From Beroe ovata (Eukaryota; Ctenophora; Nuda; Beroida; Beroidae): a DNA stretch of 14,756 bases. Every line of letters begins with the position of its first letter. Position 1 is the first letter of the stretch. A program made the translations under genes and the position numbers. Of this stretch, positions 9,416 to 14,756 are shown piece after piece. Where the stretch lies: positions 86,811-101,566 of the forward strand of contig CAMPET010000183.1 in the NCBI GenBank assembly GCA_946803715.1. The letters run 5' to 3'. The notes under the pieces were generated by a model, which was given only the letters and a program-made list of their open reading frames with translations, ran no database searches and was not told where the DNA came from.

Positions 9416-9512
9416 TCAGGTGAAGGTGTCATCAGGAGGTGTCATCAGGAGGTGGCATCAGGAGGTGTCATCAAGAGGTGTCATCAGGAGGTGGCATCAG
9501 GAGGCGTCATCA
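9416..9512. repeat. 13-bp minisatellite, about seven copies
   Basis: Units GTGTCATCAGGAG and GTGGCATCAGGAG alternate in exact 13-bp steps. The last unit passes into the start of the first copy of the 260-bp tandem duplication. Confidence 0.92.
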
Positions 9513-9931
9513 CATGAAAAAGATGTGATTAGCATAAAGTGAAAATGCAAACTCCTGAATGAGAAGGGTGTTAACATTGATTTGAATTCAAGAGCCGCCA
9601 TACCGAAAATTGAGAAAATTAAGAAAAAGGAACGTACCTTTCATCCTCTCCCCTCACATACAAACCTATCAAACCCCAATGTCAAGTGTAGTAGAGGTGA
9701 CAAGTGTAGTAGAGGTGTCAAGTGTAGTAGAGGTGTCAAGTGTAGTAGAGGTGTACAGAGGTGTCATCACATGAAAAGAAAGTGTTATTAGCATTGAGTA
9801 GAATTGAAATTTCTAAGACTGGAAAGGAAGGGGGTTAGCATTGACCAACGTTTCAAGAGCCAAAAATTGAGGAAAATTGAGAAAAAAGCGTACCTTTACT
9901 CCTCTTCTACTCCGCTCTATACAAACCTATC
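9505..9931. repeat. diverged tandem duplication, about 260-bp period
   Basis: Copy 1 (about 9505-9670) and copy 2 (about 9762-9931) share GTCATCACATGAAAA, ATTAGCAT, TTCAAGAGCC, AAAATTGAG.AAAAT, CGTACCTTT and ACAAACCTATC in order. Each copy is preceded by a different minisatellite. A weaker third start (CACATGAAAATATACGG) lies at about 9966. Confidence 0.85.
9678..9756. repeat. 18-bp minisatellite, four copies
   Basis: Unit AGGTGTCAAGTGTAGTAG between the two copies of the 260-bp duplication; a first variant unit has GTGACAAG. Confidence 0.92.
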
Positions 9932-10029
9932 CAACGGTGAAGAAGTCAGCCGAACATCCATAGATCACATGAAAATATACGGATATGGTTAGTAAGACAT
10001 TAACAGAAATAATATGACCCTGAGAGAGA

Positions 10030-10101
10030 GTGTTAGTGTACCTGATGGGGAAAGGTGTTATTGTACCTGATGGAAAAAAGTGTTAGTGTACCTGAAAATG
10101 A
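10030..10101. repeat. 25-bp minisatellite, about three copies
   Basis: Units GTGTTAGTGTACCTGATGGG with A-rich ends at 10030, 10055 and 10080, the last diverging. Confidence 0.88.
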
Positions 10102-10144
10102 GTGTTAGATGTACAGGACTGCCTACCAAAATTGTGAGAAATTT

Positions 10145-10267
10145 TGGAGGGCTTTCCAGCCCCCACTCCCCCCTGAAAAATGATAAAAACAGGGGGCTTA
10201 CCAGCCCCCACCCCCCCACGAAAAAGATGAAGAAAAACAGGAGGGCTTGCCAGCCCCCACTCCCCAA
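10145..10267. repeat. three copies of a C-rich hairpin module
   Basis: GGGCTTTCCAGCCCCC, GGGCTTACCAGCCCCC and GGGCTTGCCAGCCCCC, each followed by a C run and an A-rich linker. The middle copy forms a 7-bp perfect stem (GGGGGCT/AGCCCCC) around TACC. The C runs could also fold as i-motif/G-quadruplex, though this was not computed. Confidence 0.85.
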
Positions 10268-10299
10268 TATCTGGAGTTATATGATACTCTACACTAGAC

Positions 10300-11130
10300 C
10301 TATCTAGGTGAACGTGCGAGCCTTAAACTAGGTATTTATAGTATATGATATTCATAGGATATACCTGAAACAAATTGCTGCCGACCCACGAAAGAGCTGA
10401 CTCGTATACTCTCTCCCTGGTTCCACGCTATGGAGTAAATCGACACTGGCCTGTATTAACCCATAACGTGAGACACTCAGAGATCCTATACCATGGTCAA
10501 CTCCCCGAGAGTAAGCAGTGAAACGATGCCATAACCGAAACCAATGCGAGGACAAAGTCGAGACGAAAAGAGATCGTAGTAGGTTTTGGTGATGGCATCA
10601 GAATGGAACCCGTGTGAAAGTTCATTGGAAAAGCCAATGAACTATTTAAAAAAGCTAGGAAAATCTACCTAAGTAGGTCAATAAATGTCTAAGAGAGCGG
10701 GATGGGTTGTGAAGTGGTGTGAAATGGTGAACAATCGAGGAAAAAACCGAAAATTAACTCATCAAATATTACCAGCCCCGGGTACTCATTATCATATAGC
10801 TAATTAAAAAGTAACAGCCCAATTAAAAAGTAGCTACGATAGCACTTACTGTGCCCATTCCAATTCCATCTCTTGAAGCTTACACGTCGTGCCTAGAAAT
10901 ATGAAAAACCCGGGGTAAAATAATTTAATCGCTGCATATAATCTGAGTGGGTAATGGTGGAAGCCTCTAACCTAGTTACTTTAAGGACGATAACAATCCA
11001 CTCTGGTTAGACCAAAGCAAAAGTAACAATCTATGATGGATTAAGTATGATGGACAACAAACAAACACAGTGGCCACACTCGAGCACACAGTAATAGATG
11101 CGAAAAAAGCATTTAGCAAAGAGAAAATGC
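10300..11130. other. stretch without recognisable gene
   Basis: A minus-strand open segment at 10555-10352 ends at TTTCAG/GTATAT, which could be read as either donor or acceptor. A 44-nt segment at 10892-10849 has acceptor TTTCTAG and donor CACA/GTAAGT. Neither connects in phase to a confirmed exon, so both are left unassigned. Confidence 0.4.
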
Positions 11131-11137
11131 CTATAAT

Positions 11138-11362
11138 AAAAGTGTCTCAACTGAAAGTGTCTCAACTGAAAGTGTCTCAACTGAAAGTGTCTCTAGCGAA
11201 AGTGTCTCTATTGAAAATGCCTCTATTGGAAGTGTCTCTATTGGAAGTGTCTCTATTGGAAGTGTCTCTATTGAAAGTGTCTCAACCGAAAGTGTCTCAA
11301 CCGAAAGTGTCTCAACCGAAAGTGTCTCAACCGAAAGTGTCTCAACCGAAAGTGTCTCAGAA
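11138..11362. repeat. 15-bp minisatellite, about 15 copies, open on the plus strand
   Basis: AAAGTGTCTCAACTG-type units. Because the period is 15, a plus-strand frame stays open and reads KVSQL/KVSLL/KVSQP pentapeptides. Nothing but the repeat supports coding: the flanks are low-complexity and lack splice or start context. Treated as repeat DNA. Confidence 0.9.
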
Positions 11363-11389
11363 AAGTGTCTTAACTAAAAGTGGCCCCAC

Positions 11390-11610
11390 TGTAGTACAAA
11401 ACATGAACCAAACAAATTACAACCAACAAAAACTAATAACACAACTTACTAAAACACAACCAACTTCAATACGACAAACTAACTATGACACAACCAATTA
11501 CCATAACTCACATAAAATAACTTCAATACTAACTAAGTTAACCTGATAACCTCATAAAAGCAATTAACCCAATTAACCTAATCAGTACACCTAATTAGTA
11601 TACTAATTAA
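11390..11610. other. G-poor, strand-asymmetric A/C/T tract
   Basis: The plus strand here is built from AACTAA, ACAACC and CAATTAAC-like words with very few G. No gene, promoter or hairpin was recognised. Confidence 0.7.
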
Positions 11611-11882
11611 TCAACTACGGCTAGGTGAGAATGATATGACAGTGACCTATTTGTGGAGTGGGGGGAACCATTCTAATTAAGAGAAAACTGAATAGCAATA
11701 TGAATATGGAAGTCAACTCCCCTCCCAAGAGAGGAGAACTGATTTCAAATCAAGAGCAGTTGCCAATCAGCCCGGAGAGATGGTGGAAAATTGGAAACAC
11801 AGAAGAAAACCTGAGGGCATCATGGAAACTGCTGAGACACTTACAGACAAACACACGTACAGACGGACAGATCTTACTTCGT

Positions 11883-11940
11883 CTACCCTGACGATTTGTC
11901 TAGAGTAGACCTACCACCCTGACGATTTGTCTAGAGTGGG
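11883..11940. repeat. two-copy 27-29 bp direct repeat
   Basis: CCCTGACGATTTGTCTAGAG occurs at 11886 and at 11918. The second copy overlaps the candidate last exon of the right-hand gene, encoding its TLDKSSG end. Confidence 0.9.
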
Positions 11941-13826
11941 ATGTCTGGACTGGTCTGAAGAAGAGTCTGTCTGAAACTTGTCCACTTTGTTCTTCCCGTC
12001 TTTGCTCTTCTGGAGGAATGAATCGAGTCAGGGACATAGTAGAATTTGAAATTCTCAGCCAAAACTTGAGAAATTTGGTGTCATCGAATTTGTAAGTCAA
12101 CTCACCAGAACACTGCACAGTGGTCGCGCTATGACACGGGCCTTCGTGCGAACAAAGATCCGATATCTGAACCTAGAGATAAGTGAGGAGTGTTAGCATC
12201 CTGCTGAGAAAGTAGACATGGTATATTGAGGATTGATCGAGCGAGTCTTACCAGGCGAAACTGCGCAGTGGGCCCCAACAAACGTGCTAGACAGAGAGAG
12301 GAAGACTGAGAAACGGCGGCTGAAACAGATCACAAAGATTAGCGGAGTCTAGGATGGCAGAGGTGAAGAAAGTCTAGTAAAGCGAGGGAGAAATTCAACT
12401 CACCGAAATGTGTTCCTCAGTGCTCGAGGGGAAAACCCGGTGATCTCCTCCTCACTACACCAGAGATACCCGCGCTGGAACCCATGATCCACTGCACGAC
12501 AGATATCCCGGATATCTGAAATATGGGGAGATTTAGTGGAATGGTCAAGGCTAAGTGTTTGCTTGCAATCCTGAGTGTTAATGTGACTAACCTACTGACA
12601 TCGCACAGTGAAATAGCTAGTGAGGCAAAAATGTGGGGGCCGTCAACTGAAAATCAGCATCGATTAGAATCAACATCATGGTGGAAATTCGTTGGTCAAC
12701 ATAATGGTGGAAATTCATTGGTCTACATAATGGTGGAAATTCATTGGCAGACGCTATCATTTGTCCTCACCAATTCACGGTTAACAGTGGACTTGTTCCA
12801 GCGGGAACCCGGCGTAGGATAGCTCAGGGGCGCTGTGAGCGGGGGAAAATGGATCTGAAGATCACTTGTATTATGGAGGAGCAGTTGTATTATGAAGGAG
12901 CAAGATCACTGGGTGGGTGAAAATGCCGCATACTGCAAAATAGCAAGGCTGCTGTGGAAATGAAGTATAAATCTAACCTGTCGAAATCCCTGAGCAAGCT
13001 CTGATGATGCTGGACGGCTGTGAGGTCGCTGTCTTGAGGAGGGTCCAAACTCCGGAGACTGCGATCTGAATTATACGTGTGAGTATTAGTGAGAATAGTG
13101 AGAATCGATAGAGATATGAGCATTCATTTACTGTGTGCTATTTGCTGATCATCGAGTACACTGTGTTCATCTGCTCTGTGTTAGTAAGGGAACAATGATT
13201 GTCAAGTGATAGAGTGATTAAACAACGCCCACCTTTCTCTGCGAAGGGAACAGCTTGAAGCTGAGCTTCTGGCGTGGTGACGGTCCAGTGTGTGAAGTCT
13301 GAACCATCTGAATATAGACAGTTAAGAAGATGAAAATTCACCGGACAGCTCAAAAATGTTAGTTTCATGAAGTTAAGACGGGTTCTAACCTTTCCCTATC
13401 GCAGAGAATGCATCACGGGCTGATCATCTGAGAGTGGACATCAGATAGCTGAGAGTGGACATCAGATAGCTGAGAGTGGACATCAGATAGCTGAAAGTGG
13501 ACATCAGATAGCTGAGAGTGGACATCAGATAGCTGAGAGTGGACATCAGATAGCTGAGAGTGGACATCAGATAGCTGAGAGTGGACATCAGATAGCTGAG
13601 AGTGGACATGAGAGTGGGGGAGAGAGAAGGGAGTGGCGGGACTCCCTTCAGGCGATGGTCTGTGTGAGCGGAGACCACCTGAAAATAAAAGTGGGAGTTA
13701 GAAATTAACAATGAATTGAGTGTAAATATCACAATCAGTGCGGAAATAGGAGAAGCTGACCAAATTGAGGCTTACCTCATCCTGCACAGTGGACAGAGCT
13801 GAAACCACAGATCTGTGTTGATCCAT
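11911..13826 (-). CDS. unidentified multi-exon gene, one phase-consistent model
   Basis: Segments 13826-13776, 13307-13233, 13065-12978, 12515-12404, 12166-12106 and 12009-11911 have acceptor/donor pairs and chain in phase (0, 0, 1, 2, 0) from ATG 13826 to TAG 11911, totalling 161 residues. The ATG context is ACCATGG. The segment 12515-12404 is open in one frame only and reads DICRAVDHGFQRGYLWCS and on to GFSPRALRNTF. The last exon is Lys/Ser-rich (KSKDGKNKVDKF..SSSDQ). No domain is recognised. Other short segments with good splice sites (12832-12771, 12646-12592, 12286-12252) do not fit this chain and suggest alternative splicing or a wrong model. Another path, 13307-13233 then 13065-12978 then 12832, gives a different ending (PELSYAGFPLEQVHC, stop). 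Transcription on this strand is likely; the exact protein is not. Confidence 0.33.
12252..12286 (-). other. candidate 35-nt cassette microexon
   Basis: The acceptor CTCTCTCTGTCTAG and donor GCCTG/GTAAGA are both strong. Including its 35 nt between the 12404-12515 and 12106-12166 exons changes the frame and brings a stop within the next exon. As a cassette it would switch between two C-termini of the unidentified protein. Confidence 0.35.
12671..12748. repeat. 26-bp minisatellite, three copies
   Basis: Units at 12671, 12697 and 12723 containing CATAATGGTGGAAATTCATT with few changes. It lies in a presumed intron of the right-hand gene. Confidence 0.92.
13428..13609. repeat. 21-bp minisatellite, eight and a half copies
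   Basis: Unit CTGAGAGTGGACATCAGATAG in exact register from 13428, with one AAAG variant in copy 4. On the minus strand each unit ends TCCACTCTCAG, resembling a 3' splice site, and also encodes a 7-residue repeat (MSTLSYL or SQLSDVH depending on frame). It adjoins a candidate acceptor at 13678. Confidence 0.95.
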
Positions 13827-13915
13827 GGTCCTGTGGAGAGCCGATATCCTCGTGCTGTGTGATCAGCAGGGCGTGACGGCGTAATATCACGGTGTGACGA
13901 GAGTATCGGCATCCA
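13776..13915 (-). other. candidate start-codon exon of the right-hand gene
   Basis: This 140-nt segment has a strong pyrimidine-rich acceptor (CTCTCTCCCTCAG) and donor GATGAG/GTAAGC. It contains an ATG in ideal context at 13826 that opens a 17-codon helical stretch, MDQHRSVVSALSTVQDE, ending exactly in phase 0 at the donor. A different frame is open across the whole exon from a weak-context ATG. The strong-context ATG was preferred because downstream exons chain from it. Confidence 0.42.
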
Positions 13916-14012
13916 CTGAGGGAGAGAGACTATTTGAACAATAGTATTGATGAAAGTTACTTAGTGAAATGTCGAGACAAAACACACGACAAAACACAGT
14001 CAGTTAACTTAC

Positions 14013-14120
14013 CTTCCACTGTGCTGGAATCAGCCCATACGAGTATGGAAATAGTGGCGGGGGTGAGAGAGTTGCTGTTGTGAACGTTCTCCGGCAGTAG
14101 ATAGTAAAGTGAATGCAATC
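14013..14120 (-). other. candidate 5' exon (probably untranslated)
   Basis: This 108-nt segment lies between acceptor ATCTATTTCAG and donor GGAAG/GTAAGT. Two frames are open but contain no usable ATG; the only ATG is followed by TGA one codon later. It fits a 5'UTR exon of the right-hand gene carrying a minimal upstream ORF. If it were translated from outside, the frame LHSLYYLLPENVHNSNSL..VWADSSTVE would be the more protein-like. Confidence 0.45.
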
Positions 14121-14318
14121 CTGAAATAGATCACGGGGTTAAAAATCTGCGAGTCGGCAATTTTTCTCGAGAATAACGGCTTTATTACGAGGATATGCTT
14201 AATTGGGCAATTAGACATAAAGTGATTGATTGAGTAATAAGTTGATTTGTTGGTAAGAAAACTTGAGTAAGATTCAAGAGTTGGGTCAAAATTGGGGGAG
14301 AATCGAATAGGGGCTCAC

Positions 14319-14440
14319 CTGACAGCAGCTCCCTCAGAGCAACGAAAGCAAAATGAACAAAACGAGAAACAGAGATAATGGGCGGCAAACGATACGGCGG
14401 TGAGAAGAGCTGGAACCGTGACCCCGCTCTCTGATTGGCT
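14319..14440 (-). other. candidate first (non-coding) exon
   Basis: A strong donor (CTGTCAG/GTGAGC) at 14318 closes a segment directly downstream of the CCAAT/E-box cluster on the minus strand. It contains no ATG; the longest open frame begins with GTG. It is therefore read as a 5'UTR exon. The transcription start is not visible precisely. Confidence 0.45.
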
Positions 14441-14678
14441 GGCACTAGGTCACGTGAGCGCTCTGATTGGGTGAGCTGACAGAGCTGGCTGAGCAGCGCT
14501 CTGATTGGTGCAACGAACGCACACGTGATTGATTTTGTTTGTTGGTCACGTGGTACGGTAACGGCGCCTCAAGAGTCTGGGTCCACACAGTTACTGTACA
14601 CACTCGGGAGTAGGCTATATATTCAATTTGAGTGTGTGAGCGATATAGTGTGTGGGGAGTCGGGGAAAGCAACACGTG
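14434..14678 (-). promoter_or_regulatory. CCAAT/E-box promoter-like cluster
   Basis: Three CCAAT boxes read on the minus strand (complement at 14434-14438, 14466-14470, 14504-14508), each inside a repeated CCAATCAGAG(C/A)GC-type context and spaced 32 and 38 bp apart. CACGTG E-boxes occur at 14451, 14522, 14547 and 14673; two have TCACGTG flanks like USF/TFE-type sites. The CCAAT orientation points at the candidate first exon at 14440-14319. Function is inferred from known NF-Y and bHLH-Zip site preferences. There is no clear TATA box. Confidence 0.6.
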
Positions 14679-14734
14679 CGTGCGCGCAGACTGACTGTCT
14701 CTGGTAGAGAGATAGACTGTGTGTGTCTATATGG

Positions 14735-14756
14735 GTGTGTGTGTGTGTGTGTGTGT
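14735..14756. repeat. (GT)n microsatellite at right edge
   Basis: Eleven GT dinucleotides end the window, preceded by a shorter interrupted GT run at about 14718-14726. Confidence 0.95.

Noticed and set aside
11070-11546. Plus-strand 158-codon open frame with KVSQL/KVSQP pentapeptides
   Set aside because: Its length comes from a 15-bp minisatellite that cannot introduce stops, followed by G-poor low-complexity DNA. It begins with GTG and has no splice or promoter context.
11658-11891. Plus-strand open frame reading SPPKRGELISNQEQLPISP and on
   Set aside because: It begins with GTG, ends in ACAGACGGACAG-type low-complexity DNA and overlaps nothing supportive. It could be a mobile-element scrap but no family was recognised.
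12404-13065. Possible BTB/T1 domain across the exons at 13065 and 12515
   Set aside because: Only a loose hydrophobic pattern fits. The diagnostic NVGG and FYGI motifs are absent and the domain would be too short.
13424-13732. Minus-strand frame with repeated MSTLSYL as a protein-coding exon
   Set aside because: It is driven by the 21-bp repeat, no donor closes it, and it ends in all frames just after the array. Kept only as a possible alternative 3' end after 13776.
13776-13915. Fragments such as LITQHEDIGSP and HRTMDQHRSVVSAL, and nearby exons, as the missing WD40/BTB part of the KCTD3-like gene
   Set aside because: The resemblance needs two frame changes inside one exon and relies on memory of the family. 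The confirmed exons are highly conserved, so such decay is not expected in the same gene.

Overview
This is eukaryotic, almost certainly metazoan, DNA from a draft assembly (N at 2378, 3274 and 4154-4156). Coding sequence is in short exons with GT..AG introns, many of them 70-350 bp, separated by AT-leaning DNA full of mini- and microsatellites. This fits a compact-genome marine invertebrate such as a demosponge, but the species cannot be read from the sequence. No bacterial operon, phage, CRISPR array, rRNA or tRNA gene was recognised. The window starts and ends in (TG)11-type repeats of equal length, which look like assembly break points.

All supported genes read on the minus strand, so they run right to left. 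(1) About 11.9-14.56 kb: a promoter-like block (three evenly spaced CCAAT boxes on the minus strand plus CACGTG E-boxes) is followed by a string of short segments with good acceptor and donor sites. They form an unidentified multi-exon transcription unit. One phase-consistent reading starts at a strong-context ATG (13826) and ends at 11911 with 161 codons; other splice paths are possible. (2) 6413-7126: a complete four-exon gene for a roughly 165-residue secreted cysteine-rich protein. (3) 1982-4582: five phase-compatible exons giving 177 residues that match the C-terminal part of the KCTD3/SHKBP1 family, including the last WD40 motif and the conserved segment after it. The BTB domain and the earlier WD repeats were not found, and gene 2 lies just upstream on the same strand. 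The visible part is therefore a 3' fragment, or gene 2 is nested in a long intron.

The rest is non-coding or repetitive. 1-1980 holds a TG repeat, a 15-bp minisatellite and otherwise nothing clear. 4739-5598 is a five-copy 172-bp satellite array with apparently identical monomers; a diverged copy and a hairpin-bearing remnant follow it, and an isolated relative sits at about 2298-2377. 7.6-7.97 kb is a CpG-rich block. 8.0-11.4 kb is a mosaic of locally duplicated segments and at least seven different minisatellites. Apart from the repeats, 10.3-11.1 kb and 11.4-11.9 kb show nothing supportable as a gene.

The three genes share no evident pathway: one is a BTB/WD40 adaptor-type protein, one is an extracellular cysteine-rich protein, and one is unknown.
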